A DNA stretch of 64,000 nt from Synechococcus sp. PCC 7336 (GTDB lineage Bacteria > Cyanobacteriota > Cyanobacteriia > Thermostichales > PCC-7336): assembly GCF_000332275.1 (NCBI RefSeq), contig NZ_CM001776.1, positions 1,411,268 through 1,475,267 on the forward strand, written 5' to 3'. This document shows positions 46,531 to 57,014 of this stretch, piece after piece; position 1 is the stretch's first letter; each line of letters starts with the position of its first letter. Below the pieces are notes generated by a model. It was not told the DNA's origin, did not search any database, and was given only the letters and a program-made list of their open reading frames with translations. Position numbers and translations under genes: made by a program.

Positions 46531-47454
46531 GTGGAAGAATTCTTTGCCAGTCGGGAGTTGTCTGCCAACACCCAGCGTAATTACCGACGCGAATTGAGGC
46601 GGTTTTTGGATTGGACGCCGCTGACTTGGCAGGGGGTGAGTTTTCGGGAGATCGATCGCTATCGCGACTTTCTCAAGGATTTACCGGTAGGGGAGAGGGG
46701 GCGATCGGCGGCGTCGCTGAATCTGGCGCGGGCGGCTCTGAGGAGTTTTTTCGCTTGGATGGTGGCGCGGGATTACTGCGTCAAAGATCCGACTGCTCAG
46801 TGGGAGAAGGTCAAAGATAAGCCTTGGGTGGCGAAGGATTTGCCGAGCGAGCAGGTGCAGGCGCTGTTCGAGGCGCTGGCGAATCGGGGGGAGAATCGGG
46901 TGCGAGATACGGCATTGCTGCACGTTCTCTCTCACGGGCTGCGGGCTTCGGAAATTGTCGGACTGAATGTTGAGGACTTCGACGGGACGCGGTTGCGGGT
47001 GTTTCAGTCAAAGACTCAGCGTTGGAAGTCGGTGCCGCTGGGGAGTGCGGGGCGAGAGGCGATCGCCAGCTATCTGGACTGGAGAGAGGGGGTTGGGTTT
47101 GTGGGGAGTGGAGGCGATCCCCTGTTTGTGTCTCACAGCCCCGATCCTGTTTATCGGGGGAAGCGGCTGTCTTACAACGGTCTGTACTCGATCTTTAAGG
47201 GGCTGGCAGCTGCAGCGGGGATAGACAGCAGCCATCCCCACCAGATGCGGCATACGTTTGCGACGCTTCTTGCTGTGATGGGGATGGAGGGGCAGTTGGC
47301 TCGACTGCTAACGGGGCATCGTTCAGAGGCAAGTTACGAGCGCTACAATCTGCGGGCGTTGGAGTTGAGGGCGGAGGAGGAGTTTTATCGGTTGGTGGAG
47401 GGGCAGTTGCCCGGGCAGGATTTGTCGTGCGATGCCGTTCGGTCAATGGGATAG
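46531..47454 (+). CDS. XerC/XerD-like tyrosine recombinase
   Basis: 307 residues from a GTG at 46531, only 5 bases beyond the transposon's repeat. The SAM-like N-terminal core-binding domain (SANTQRNYRRELRRFLDW) and the catalytic domain are present. The set is Arg in LSHGLRASEIVGL, Lys in SKTQRWKSVPL, HxxR in HPHQMRHTFATLL, His in LLTGHRSEASYERYNL and the tyrosine in YERYNL. The N-terminus begins a little late compared with Xer proteins, so the insertion may have removed the first codons. An in-frame stop occurs upstream in the repeat. GC content and HIP1 use fit the host chromosome. Confidence 0.82.
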   Translation: MEEFFASRELSANTQRNYRRELRRFLDWTPLTWQGVSFREIDRYRDFLKDLPVGERGRSAASLNLARAALRSFFAWMVARDYCVKDPTAQWEKVKDKPWVAKDLPSEQVQALFEALANRGENRVRDTALLHVLSHGLRASEIVGLNVEDFDGTRLRVFQSKTQRWKSVPLGSAGREAIASYLDWREGVGFVGSGGDPLFVSHSPDPVYRGKRLSYNGLYSIFKGLAAAAGIDSSHPHQMRHTFATLLAVMGMEGQLARLLTGHRSEASYERYNLRALELRAEEEFYRLVEGQLPGQDLSCDAVRSMG

Positions 47455-48020
47455 GTTTGCGATCCGCCATGCTTCCCTACCTACGTAAACGATAGCGAGA
47501 GTGTTTGCTTGGACTGTTGAAGAAGTGGGCGATCGCCAATATTCCGAGTCTCGCCCCCCACCTTCGCGACAGGAACTCCTCGAACAGGGAGTTCAAGAGG
47601 GGGAAGGCGATTTTAAATTTTGCGATCGCCTTCGCCCCTCCAGTCCTAACTTCACTCGCCACGGACAGGACTGAAGCGCAGCTAGGACAGGCTGCAAACC
47701 CAGACATCGCCTGCCCCCGAGATCGTCGATCCGTCACAGACCTACACTTTTACCGAAGCCCCAAGCACAACCTTAATGGTTTATTTTTAATACTTTATTT
47801 AATGATTCTTTTGATTTGCATGCGTTTATTTACACTATTTCCGTGAATACACGCATGTGCTGCCGCTAGGCTGCTGTTAACTTTAAACCGTCTCAGGCAT
47901 TTCATCACGCTCTCATAGTGTTTTCACGGCCCTCACATACATAATGAGGCCACTTTCCGTGCTGCCTGAACGCGAGATAGCTTCTGCCCCGCTCGCTCTG
48001 TAATTAGACATTCATCTCTC
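47455..48020. other. 566-bp intergenic region
   Basis: It lies between the recombinase and the giant surface-type gene. HIP1-type GCGATCGC sites occur on its left side, and a T-rich stretch (GGTTTATTTTTAATAC) occurs near 47780. A GAACTCC...GGAGTTC stem is near 47573-47595 without a T-run. No gene remnant was recognised. The promoter of the downstream gene should lie at 47780-48010. Confidence 0.4.
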
Positions 48021-51000
48021 ATGCCTCTATCCGATGCACCTCTGAACGCCGATAGCTCGGCGATCGCCTCTGGCCTCATCCTCGATGACGAACTACCCAG
48101 TGGTTCCCTGCTGAAACAGGCCAGTTTGGAAAGTGGTTTGGACCTGTCTAGCTCCAGTTCGAGCGAGCCAGTGGGAGAAGGCGCCCTCGCCACTGAATCG
48201 GAAACCCTGTCCCCGCTGGAGGAGCAACCATTCGAGCCGGAGGAACCCAGCTCGCTATTTCCATCTCAGTCCTCATTTCCATCCTCGTCTGGGAGCGGCG
48301 GCACGGGCTCGTCGACCGACCAACAGCAACGACTGCTGGAGGAAGCCGCGAACTCGTTCGACTTGCTTACGGGCAGCGAGACAAACTCACAACTGTTGGG
48401 GACAGCCACAGAGGCTGACCTGCTGGTAACGAGTAGTAGCTTATCGACTCTGACAGCAGAGACCGCAACAGCCCCCGCCTTTGCAGTGGTGGCGGAAGGC
48501 CGAGTCACGATTAATGGAGGTGGAGATTTTGACGGCAATCCGCTCGATCTCTCGGACGATGCCCGCATCTATGCCGGGGATGGATTCGCCTTTAACCAAC
48601 CCCCCATCCTGCCGGTGCAGTTGGATAGCCAGGGCAATCCCGTCCTCGATGCCTCCGGTCAGCCAGTTCTAGTCGAGAATGCCGTGGTGGTGGCAGCGGG
48701 ATTTTCCGTGGCAAGCGCCCCTGATAATCCCTATGCCAACTTGCTGCCTCCCCAGGAGGTCGCCCCGCTAACGGTTGAGGTGCCTGCGTTTGCCGATATC
48801 CGAGCCAACGAACTGGCTCTGCGCTTGCCAGAGGGCACTCCAGAAATCGCCTTCAATCCCAATCAATCCCCCATCAATACAGTAGAAGAGTTTGAAGCCA
48901 ATTTCCCCGCTGGCGGGACGCTGGAGAATCCGGCTTTCATTCGCGTTGCCAATGGCAGTCTGACCATTCCCGATGGAGTTTCCATCAGCAATGCCGTCAT
49001 CGTGGTAGAAAGTGGCTCGATTACCTTCAACGGCAGCAATCAGACCCTCGATAATGTCGTACTGCTGTCAGAGCAGCGGACGGTCAATCTCGGCAATGCT
49101 CAACTCAATAACAGCTCGGTCCTAGCGGCCAATAATATTCGCACGGGTAGTGGGTCTCGCTTTAGCGGACAGACGTTACTGGCCAATGGCAATGCCAATA
49201 GTATTCTCAATTTTAATGGGGCCACCGCGTCCATAAATGCGGATGATTTCCTGAGCGTCGTGGCTCAGGGCCGACTAACCTTCAATGGGGTGGTAGATAC
49301 TCGCGCTCAGTTAGTGGCGGGGGGGAATGTCTCGTTTAACAGCCCCTCGATGTTGGTGGGGTCGATATTGACTCGGGGCAATCTCACCTTTAATCAAAGC
49401 ATCGAGGTGAGTGTCGAGCCTGCGAGCACTCCCCCACCCGACACAACTGCACCGATAGTAACCCTAGAGCTAGCAAACGATACTGGGGTGGATAACAGCG
49501 ATACGATCTCAAACGACCCAACCATTGTGGTTCAGGCAACAGACGATCTAGGTATTACTTCGTTAGAAGCTAGATTTTCTAGTAGCAGCGATCCTGACTT
49601 TGTCGACATCAGCACAGCTCTTACTGCTGATAGTATTCAGCTAGACTTAGATCTCTTGGAATCGATAAATGGAGACGAACTAGTTGACGGTACTCTTACC
49701 CTTGAATTGCAGGCTAGTGACGCGGCTGGGAACAGCAGCACGACAGAATTTTCCTTTACCCTCGATCGACTTGCTCCAACAATTGGAGTTTATAACCCCT
49801 CAGGTAGTGCAAATACATTTATTGATATCTTCTTCAATGAAGTAGTAACATCTGAAAACTTCAATCTGGAGGATATTGTACTCAATCAACTTGTCTTTAC
49901 ACCAGACTCGTCAGTTCAACAGATAGAAATCACCTCAATTGAACAACTGGGAGAGGCTCAGTTTAGAATTAACTTATCAGAAGCTATTCCTCCAGATCTA
50001 TATCAACTAGAAATCGCACCAGGAGTGATGGACATTGCTGGAAATATCACTGAAACTGCAACTGGCTTTGTTTTTGAGTCGAATGCTGGACTTGTAGAGA
50101 TATTCCCATTCGATGGTGAGGAATTTGTAAATCCTAGCCGCGAGATTATTGTTCGTTTCAATCAGGAAGTAGATCCCAGCACTGTTAACGAAGATTCTTT
50201 TTTCTTGATAGCAAATGGAGAAAAAATCCCTGGCAATATTGTCGTCTCTAGTACAGGTATATTTGCTACATTCTTTAGTGATGGCCTCTTGCCAGCATCA
50301 ACTCAAATCAGAGTCATTGTCGATGGGGACAAGATAGAAACACAGTCCGGAGAACTTTTAGATGCTAATAATACAGGCGATCCAGGAGGTATTCTTTCAG
50401 CAGATTTCCAGACATTATCTTTAACTTCCATTGAGGGAACAGATATTGTTGGATATGTCTTGGATTCCAACAATCAGAATCCTGATGGATCCGACATACC
50501 AATCATTGGTGCAACAATTACCGTTGATGGCTTGCCAGGATTGGTAGCAACTACAGATGAATCTGGATTCTTCCGTCTTGAGGATGTCCCCGCACCAGCA
50601 ACCTTCATACAAATTGATGGCAGTACAGCAACCAATACTCCAGCAGGAACCTTCTATGCAACAGTTACAGAGTTTATCGAAACACTGCCAGGTCAAGAAG
50701 TGCAGTTAAGTAGAGAAGGTGAACCCTTTGATATTTTCTTGCCATTAATTAGCGAGGGAGATATTCAAAATCTCTCGCTTACAGAAACAACAAATGTTGG
50801 ATTTGGTTCCGCTGCTACTGCCGAACTCATCCAATTATTCCCCGAAGTGGATCCGTCCATTTGGGAGCTCACCCAAGTTGAATTTGCTCCTGGATCTGCT
50901 CGGGACGATGCTGGCAATATTGCTGTCGAAGCATTAATTGTACCTGTATCTCCAGACCGCTTACCTGCCCCACTTCCTCCGGGAATAGATCCCCAACTGG

Positions 51001-54000
51001 TCATTTCTATCCAAGCAGGAGGGCCTCAAGGATTTTCCGTAGCCGGTGGTGCAACCAACTTCGATACTCCAGCACCAATTACATTCCCTAACTTGGAAGG
51101 ATTGGAAGCAGGCGAGAAAAGTCTCATCTATTCGTTTAACCACGACGCAGGACGCTTCGATGTGATAGGCACAGGTACGGTCAGTGCCGATGGTAGAACA
51201 ATCACGTCCGATCCCGGAGTAGGAATACTAGCGCCAGGTTGGCACTTTGCCATTAGTGGAACAACAAATCGATTTGTTATTGGCTTTAATCCTCCCGATC
51301 CAACAGCATCTGGAAACGAGCTATTATTTGATGATTTTCCAATACAAAATGGGACATTGGCATTAAGCCCTTTTCAGCTAATGACCTTACAAGAGGTCGA
51401 GACGGCTTTCCCGACAGTATCAGCACTCAGAGGTTTGCTCTTGAGTGGCTTAGAGCTTGCAGCCAATCCAATATCATTCTTTACTCTTGATTTAATTGGT
51501 GGTGAGATTAATGATTTAGCCGAAGAATTTGTGGATAGATTTATTTCAGGGAGTCAGCAAGAATTTGTCCATAATCCAGGAGATTTTCTCTCTGAACAAG
51601 TTCGAGATGCAAGAGTTTTTCAAAATGCTGTGGACTCTGTTGTAGATAGATTGAATGAGATTATACAATCTCAAGCAGATCAAGGATTCATTGATGTCAA
51701 TGATATGACAATAGCGATTGCCGATACTGACATTCCAGAAATTAGTTTTCCATCAGGAAATCTAATAGATTCATTTGCACTAAAAGCCCTAATTGGTGGA
51801 ACTCAAGGAACTCTTGTATCTATTGAAGACTTCGATGCAGATGCAACTGTTGGCACCAATGCAGCATTTCCGGGGTTTGGTACCTATACAGCAACACTTC
51901 GTTTTGAAATTCTAGATACATTTGGTGTAGACGAAACAGACTTATATGAGCCTCCTCGATCTCCAGCGGAAGCCCTATATGCTTTTTGGATTCTACAACA
52001 TCAAAGGATTGGACCTGCTCCATTCACAAATCGAATTGTCGTTGAAGTCCCAATCACACAGAACTTTGTTGTTCCTGCTGGATTTGAAGAAATAATCATA
52101 GAAATTGACTCTGGCTCATCTTCTGCTTCACCACCTCCCAATACACAACTACCTACTACCTCCTCAGAAATATCTCAGACTGAGGATCCCTCTCTTGCAC
52201 TTTCCAGTGATGAAAGTATGGAGATTATAGAACCAGAATTCTCAACGGTCGCAGGTTTTGGAGATAATCATCAAGTATTTTTCAGGTACGTAATTGAAGG
52301 TGACTTAGAGGTATTTGGAAGTATAAATCCTGATGAAACACTATCTAACTTTACTTTAGGTCCCGACCAAGATTTTATTGCTAGTTTTTATCAGCCTTCA
52401 ACCAATAGAAGCACTCAACTCACAAGTGTGACTAACTTGAGTGGGGTTCCGACATTCTTTTCTAATTCTCCTGTCGGTATCGGCGAGGCAGACTCAATTG
52501 TAGATTTGAATACGTTTGGAGGGCTAGATGAAGATGGGGACGGTATACCTGATTTTGGAGAATTTGTGTTGGGTACAGATCCAAACAACATCGATAGCGA
52601 TGGAGATGGCATTAGCGATGCGGCTGAATTAGAGCAGGGATTAGATCCCCTTGACGATCGAGCCTTTTCCACTGGCATTATTGCCAGCCTTCCTCTACTT
52701 GGAGAGGCAAATGCAATTGTTGTTGAAGGTTCAACCGAGGTCGCTGGTGGTCAGACAGCTTACATCGCCACAGGCTCCCACGGTTTAGCCATAGTTGATG
52801 CATCCCAGTTCGATACCCCCATTATCTTGGGTCAACTAAACCTCGGAGGTGATGCTACAGATGTTGGGATTGATTCAGACTTACAAATTGCTGCTGTAGC
52901 CACCAATGATGGAGGCTTACAGCTAATTGATGTCTCCGATCCCGTCATTCCTGTAGGGATACAGACTCTAAATTTATCCGCTAGCCTTGTCGAAGTGAAT
53001 GATGGAGTTGCCTATGCAACAGTTGGTAATTCCTTAGTCTCTGTTGATGTATTCTCAGGAGAAATTCTACAGACTCTTAGTCTATCAGGCAGTGGTTCTA
53101 TCACAGGCATTGCTCGGGAAAGAGACAAATTATATGCCTATCTCAGTGGATCTGACCTATTCACTATTATCGATATTTCTACTGAAGGAAATGCATTTGT
53201 CGAAGGTCAAGTAGGTGTTAGCATAGCTTCATTTCAGGTAGGTGTTTTTGTTGCTAACGGAATCACATATTTAGCAGGAAGTGGACTTCATACAGTTGAT
53301 GTTTCAAATCCTCAAAATCCTGTATTGATTAGTGCTGCAGACTCTCCATTTGTTGCCCAAAATGTTGCTTTGAATGGCTCTGGAATTGCACTTACAGCTT
53401 CTGCAAGTCAAGGGGTTGGTATATTTGATATCACCGATCCTACCAACACAAATAATACTCTTTTCAGCGTAGATACTCCTGGCTCGGTTAATGACTTGGC
53501 TATAGCCTCAGGTATTGCTTACATCGCCGATGGTACAGATGGATTACAAGTAATCAATTACCTCCCCTTTGACAATCAAGGAGTTGCTCCTACTGTAGCC
53601 CTTGACGTGTCTACCTTTGATTTTGCATTTAATGGCACTGCCTTTGAAGTCATAGAAGGTAGTACTATTCCTGTTAAAATAGATACAGCAGATGATGTTC
53701 AGATTCGCAATGTTGAAGTGCTAATCAATGGTGAAATAGTACAGAATGATGTTTCATTCCCATTTAATGAGTCGGTAATTGCACCTAGAATTACTGAGGC
53801 TAGCGGTGAGTTCATACTTGAAGTTCGTGCCACCGATACGGGCGGCAATATAGCTCTATCTGCTCCAGTCGTTTTTCAGCTTCTTGAAGATACTACACAG
53901 CTAGAGCTATTGGATCTCATTACACCTGACGGTACTGTAGAAAGAGTAGGTCCTACGACTATTCAACTCAAGTTTTCAGAGCCAATTGATGCCGCAACTA

Positions 54001-54569
54001 TAGGACCTTCATCAATTCAACTTATTGATGAACAGGGTAATATTGTGTCGCCCTCCGATCTTCAGTTGAGAAGTGACGATCGATTAATACGGCTCACATT
54101 CACTCCGCTGTTAGCTGGAAATTATCAACTGCTCATCAATGCTCCAGATATAACCGACCGTGCTGGTAATCCTTTAGGAGATAATCAAATAGCTGAGATA
54201 TTTCAGATATTGGTCGATACATTCTCTCCTGAGATCGATAATATATTTCCATCTGATGGCGAAATCATCCCATCTCTAGATACAATAGTTGTTGAATTCT
54301 CTGAGGATTTAGATCCTACAACTGTCACTACATCTACATTTCAGTTGTTTGATTCTGCCGGGACTTTAATCGATCCTATATCTTTTGAGCTAAGAGATTC
54401 TAATCAAGTATTGCTACTATCTTTTGAAGACTTATTCGACGATGAATATCAACTAATAATTGATGCCCCTGAGGTTACCGACTCTTTTGGCAATACTTTG
54501 GATGATGAAGAGGTTGTGACAGCATTCTTAATCGGTGATTTTAGTGGATATTATGACAGCTTTGATTAA
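48021..54569 (+). CDS. Giant mosaic surface-type protein with Ig-like, TSP3-type and LVIVD-repeat domains
   Basis: 2182 residues, no signal peptide. Residues 1-150 are serine/glutamate-rich. About 160-470 is a beta-helix-like stretch of short repeats (SITFNGSNQTLDNVVLL, TVNLGNAQLNNSSVLAANN). Then come Ig/SbsA-type modules (FPFDGEEFVNPSREIIVRF), a carboxypeptidase-regulatory-like module near 810-870, a calcium-binding TSP3-type motif near 1503 (LDEDGDGIPDFGE, SDGDGISDAAE), a propeller of LVIVD-type repeats (about 1577-1853) and SbsA-like Ig modules at the end. It is probably cell-surface or secreted. GC drops sharply near codon 475. Confidence 0.82.
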   Translation: MPLSDAPLNADSSAIASGLILDDELPSGSLLKQASLESGLDLSSSSSSEPVGEGALATESETLSPLEEQPFEPEEPSSLFPSQSSFPSSSGSGGTGSSTDQQQRLLEEAANSFDLLTGSETNSQLLGTATEADLLVTSSSLSTLTAETATAPAFAVVAEGRVTINGGGDFDGNPLDLSDDARIYAGDGFAFNQPPILPVQLDSQGNPVLDASGQPVLVENAVVVAAGFSVASAPDNPYANLLPPQEVAPLTVEVPAFADIRANELALRLPEGTPEIAFNPNQSPINTVEEFEANFPAGGTLENPAFIRVANGSLTIPDGVSISNAVIVVESGSITFNGSNQTLDNVVLLSEQRTVNLGNAQLNNSSVLAANNIRTGSGSRFSGQTLLANGNANSILNFNGATASINADDFLSVVAQGRLTFNGVVDTRAQLVAGGNVSFNSPSMLVGSILTRGNLTFNQSIEVSVEPASTPPPDTTAPIVTLELANDTGVDNSDTISNDPTIVVQATDDLGITSLEARFSSSSDPDFVDISTALTADSIQLDLDLLESINGDELVDGTLTLELQASDAAGNSSTTEFSFTLDRLAPTIGVYNPSGSANTFIDIFFNEVVTSENFNLEDIVLNQLVFTPDSSVQQIEITSIEQLGEAQFRINLSEAIPPDLYQLEIAPGVMDIAGNITETATGFVFESNAGLVEIFPFDGEEFVNPSREIIVRFNQEVDPSTVNEDSFFLIANGEKIPGNIVVSSTGIFATFFSDGLLPASTQIRVIVDGDKIETQSGELLDANNTGDPGGILSADFQTLSLTSIEGTDIVGYVLDSNNQNPDGSDIPIIGATITVDGLPGLVATTDESGFFRLEDVPAPATFIQIDGSTATNTPAGTFYATVTEFIETLPGQEVQLSREGEPFDIFLPLISEGDIQNLSLTETTNVGFGSAATAELIQLFPEVDPSIWELTQVEFAPGSARDDAGNIAVEALIVPVSPDRLPAPLPPGIDPQLVISIQAGGPQGFSVAGGATNFDTPAPITFPNLEGLEAGEKSLIYSFNHDAGRFDVIGTGTVSADGRTITSDPGVGILAPGWHFAISGTTNRFVIGFNPPDPTASGNELLFDDFPIQNGTLALSPFQLMTLQEVETAFPTVSALRGLLLSGLELAANPISFFTLDLIGGEINDLAEEFVDRFISGSQQEFVHNPGDFLSEQVRDARVFQNAVDSVVDRLNEIIQSQADQGFIDVNDMTIAIADTDIPEISFPSGNLIDSFALKALIGGTQGTLVSIEDFDADATVGTNAAFPGFGTYTATLRFEILDTFGVDETDLYEPPRSPAEALYAFWILQHQRIGPAPFTNRIVVEVPITQNFVVPAGFEEIIIEIDSGSSSASPPPNTQLPTTSSEISQTEDPSLALSSDESMEIIEPEFSTVAGFGDNHQVFFRYVIEGDLEVFGSINPDETLSNFTLGPDQDFIASFYQPSTNRSTQLTSVTNLSGVPTFFSNSPVGIGEADSIVDLNTFGGLDEDGDGIPDFGEFVLGTDPNNIDSDGDGISDAAELEQGLDPLDDRAFSTGIIASLPLLGEANAIVVEGSTEVAGGQTAYIATGSHGLAIVDASQFDTPIILGQLNLGGDATDVGIDSDLQIAAVATNDGGLQLIDVSDPVIPVGIQTLNLSASLVEVNDGVAYATVGNSLVSVDVFSGEILQTLSLSGSGSITGIARERDKLYAYLSGSDLFTIIDISTEGNAFVEGQVGVSIASFQVGVFVANGITYLAGSGLHTVDVSNPQNPVLISAADSPFVAQNVALNGSGIALTASASQGVGIFDITDPTNTNNTLFSVDTPGSVNDLAIASGIAYIADGTDGLQVINYLPFDNQGVAPTVALDVSTFDFAFNGTAFEVIEGSTIPVKIDTADDVQIRNVEVLINGEIVQNDVSFPFNESVIAPRITEASGEFILEVRATDTGGNIALSAPVVFQLLEDTTQLELLDLITPDGTVERVGPTTIQLKFSEPIDAATIGPSSIQLIDEQGNIVSPSDLQLRSDDRLIRLTFTPLLAGNYQLLINAPDITDRAGNPLGDNQIAEIFQILVDTFSPEIDNIFPSDGEIIPSLDTIVVEFSEDLDPTTVTTSTFQLFDSAGTLIDPISFELRDSNQVLLLSFEDLFDDEYQLIIDAPEVTDSFGNTLDDEEVVTAFLIGDFSGYYDSFD

Positions 54570-55221
54570 GAATGTCTCATGCTTATTCATGCTTTGGAAG
54601 AAGGGGAAAAAGAGCTTTTCTCCTGACTCCAATCTTATCTTTAATTACTCTCTGTTTACTACAGTCTTTCTAGTTAAGAACGAACAGCCTAGTGCTGAAC
54701 GGATAAGGGCTGCATCAGCTAATCTAGTCTCACCCCTAACCAGATCGACCATAGACTTTCGACATACTTATTTTCTTTAGTTCTCAAGATAGAGCCCACA
54801 TCAAATATATCCCATTTACGAATCGACCCTTAAGATTACGTTCCGTAGTCTAAATTCAATTGAAGTCAACTCTATATATCCTCAGACAAAGGTCTTCTGA
54901 GTCATGGCCTTCTCAAGTCACTTGAGTATGTATTATAATTTTAGAGGAAAGTTATGGGCACCTCGATTAATTCAAACTTGTTGAGAATAAGGTCGAGTTA
55001 TTGAGAATGCTCAACGAGTTTTCAATGGTTTCAGCCTCTGACTTTTTGGCGAAAGCAATTTTTCGAGGTTCCCTTATGTTTTCAAGGTGAAACTTAAACT
55101 TCAAGCTGGTTTCTTGGAGGGACACTATTGTTGTGATTATTGATTCATCTTTATGGTGTTTCCTAGACTATTTATTCGTTTTATCCACAATATGTAATGC
55201 GGTAGTGAGGAGCCTTTTCTG
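54570..55221. other. 652-bp AT-rich intergenic region
   Basis: No recognisable gene is present between the giant gene and the LRR gene. A loose GGGAAAAAGAGC/TTTTCTCC pairing near 54605-54623 follows the stop of the giant gene but has no clean T-run. The LRR gene's promoter should be at about 55100-55210. Confidence 0.45.
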
Positions 55222-56097
55222 ATGAGAGCCAGACTCGTAAAATGGCTTCTATACTCGGTTGTAACAGGCGTAACGGTTTTTATACTGTTTGTCGGCCTGG
55301 CTTCCTTCTTTCTTCATCAGCAGAGTACTTTACGGATTTTTCCGCATGTAACAAGGATCTTAGAGTTCCCTCTGGAAGCTTCTGTTGGAGAAGTATATGC
55401 CTTCGATCCTAATCCTCCAAATTTTAGTTCAAGGCCAAGCCGCATATTCTTAAATGATGCCGTTGGTACTCAAGAACTTTCTTTCCCTGAAGGGTGGTTT
55501 TTAGAACTCATTATTAATGATAATGCCTCTCATGATTTATCATTCCTACGTACATTGGATGCAGACTTGATTGCTACAATTTCTCTTTCTGGGACATCTG
55601 TTAGAGACGAGTCTCTTTCCAATCTAAGTCATTTAGTAGATTTACAGGTAATTAAATTAGATACTACTCCAATTACAGGAGCAGGGTTGATCTACTTTAG
55701 CGATCTTCCTAAATTGATATTTATTTCTCTTTATAATTCCCAGATTCAGGATTCTGAGCTCATCCATCTTGAATCTTTGCCTGGCCTTAGGTTTCTTTAC
55801 TTAAACAATACAGATATTTCTGATTTAGGTCTTACTCATGTAGGTAAGCTAACTAAGCTAGAAAGATTAGGTCTTCGCAATACTGATATTTCTGATAGAG
55901 GTATTGCTGAATTGCAAAATCTGCTTGAGCTTAGAGATCTCGATCTTGGATCGACTAACTTTTCAGATGAAGGAATTATTTATTTGCAGAATATGACTAA
56001 GTTGCATACTTTAACCGTAGACTCGGCCAGTATTTCTGAGAGCGGGCGCGAACAAATTGAGCTGTTACCCAGCCTGATTTTGCTTAGACTAAGATGA
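55222..56097 (+). CDS. Membrane-anchored leucine-rich-repeat protein
   Basis: 291 residues from an ATG with GAGGAG 9 bases upstream. A signal-anchor helix is at the start (WLLYSVVTGVTVFILFVGLASFF), so the body is probably outside the membrane. From residue 115 the pattern LxxLxxLxLxNTxISDxGL repeats about every 24 residues (LYLNNTDISDLGLTHVGKL, LGLRNTDISDRGIAELQNL). This is the bacterial LRR form often seen in planctomycetes. The AT-rich DNA matches the preceding giant gene and not the host average. Confidence 0.75.
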   Translation: MRARLVKWLLYSVVTGVTVFILFVGLASFFLHQQSTLRIFPHVTRILEFPLEASVGEVYAFDPNPPNFSSRPSRIFLNDAVGTQELSFPEGWFLELIINDNASHDLSFLRTLDADLIATISLSGTSVRDESLSNLSHLVDLQVIKLDTTPITGAGLIYFSDLPKLIFISLYNSQIQDSELIHLESLPGLRFLYLNNTDISDLGLTHVGKLTKLERLGLRNTDISDRGIAELQNLLELRDLDLGSTNFSDEGIIYLQNMTKLHTLTVDSASISESGREQIELLPSLILLRLR

Positions 56098-56215
56098 ACT
56101 TATTTTTGCCTAATTGATTGCTGTCTTGTACGGATCTCATAGCGTACTGTGTTCTCTCTTCGAACTTACTCAGATGGGATGAACTATCCATTAAAAATGT
56201 GTCTTCACTCTTTTA

Positions 56216-56962
56216 TCATTCTTTTCTTGTAGATATATTTTCCCACCAATCTAACATTTCAGAAGCTACTTCATTTGCTCCATTTTTGAACGTAGGTGGC
56301 ATATCGGAACTTCCAAGTTTCTGAAGTCGCCTGTGGGAATCATTGAGCCATGTCGATGGGTACAGAGTGCATGGAATCTGATAATATGCACATTCCCAGA
56401 AAAGATTATAACCGGCAATTCCAGCTAAGTGCTTAATGCTTTTACGCATCGTAGTGATAGGAAAAATTACCTCATGTGAGTAATCTGGATATATATTTCT
56501 CAGAAACTGATGATTACGCTTTTCGCTACTAACTATTATATGACTATGATAAGTACGACTAGATGCTGGAGTTTCTAAAACTACAGGCTCAAAATCACCT
56601 TTTTGCCCAAGATCAGAGATAGTGAGAATGCGATCGTAAGGAGCAATATCTGGGTTACGGCGGCTAATTTTGCGAATGCAAAGGCAGTTTGTAAAATCTG
56701 AAGGCTTATACGGTCTGGCTGATTCCCAGCCATGTTCACAGACTAAAGGCTGATTCGTTTTCAGGCTAGACGTTGCTTTGACATTTTTCATCCAAGGCGG
56801 GATGGGTACTTTAGAGGCTGTGTGATAAACATCGAACTGTATTTGAGGTAGGTGAGCAGCTAGTGCTAGTATCCTCGTCCAGTGCCCCCAGCCTGGTGCA
56901 TTCGCGGCAACCTGAATACTTATTTCTGGCTTATTAGAGCCTTCTACATTTTCTTGATGCAT
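56216..56962 (-). CDS. Glycosyltransferase-like protein (GT-B type, short)
   Basis: 248 residues. VAANAPGWGHWTRILALAAHLP is like the first loop of GT-B enzymes. AGIAGYNLFWECAYYQIPCTLYPSTWLND is like the C-terminal nucleotide-sugar-binding half, in which an invariant E follows the glycine-rich turn. GT-B enzymes normally exceed 350 residues, so there may be an internal deletion between the halves. It points toward the LRR gene, tail to tail. Function is uncertain; sugar transfer is an inference from these two stretches only. Confidence 0.45.
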   Translation of the reverse strand: MHQENVEGSNKPEISIQVAANAPGWGHWTRILALAAHLPQIQFDVYHTASKVPIPPWMKNVKATSSLKTNQPLVCEHGWESARPYKPSDFTNCLCIRKISRRNPDIAPYDRILTISDLGQKGDFEPVVLETPASSRTYHSHIIVSSEKRNHQFLRNIYPDYSHEVIFPITTMRKSIKHLAGIAGYNLFWECAYYQIPCTLYPSTWLNDSHRRLQKLGSSDMPPTFKNGANEVASEMLDWWENISTRKE

Positions 56963-57014
56963 ATAGTCTGTAGAATTTAGATGCTCTTTTGTTTACTTGG
57001 GGACTTTTCTACTA

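Noticed and set aside
40735-46531. Target-site duplication of the Tn3-family element
   Set aside because: Left (AGCGA) and right (GCGGG) flanks do not match at any small shift of the ends, so no duplication can be claimed.
48021-48200. A signal peptide on the giant protein
   Set aside because: The first 150 residues are serine/glutamate-rich with no hydrophobic core. Export, if any, must use another route.
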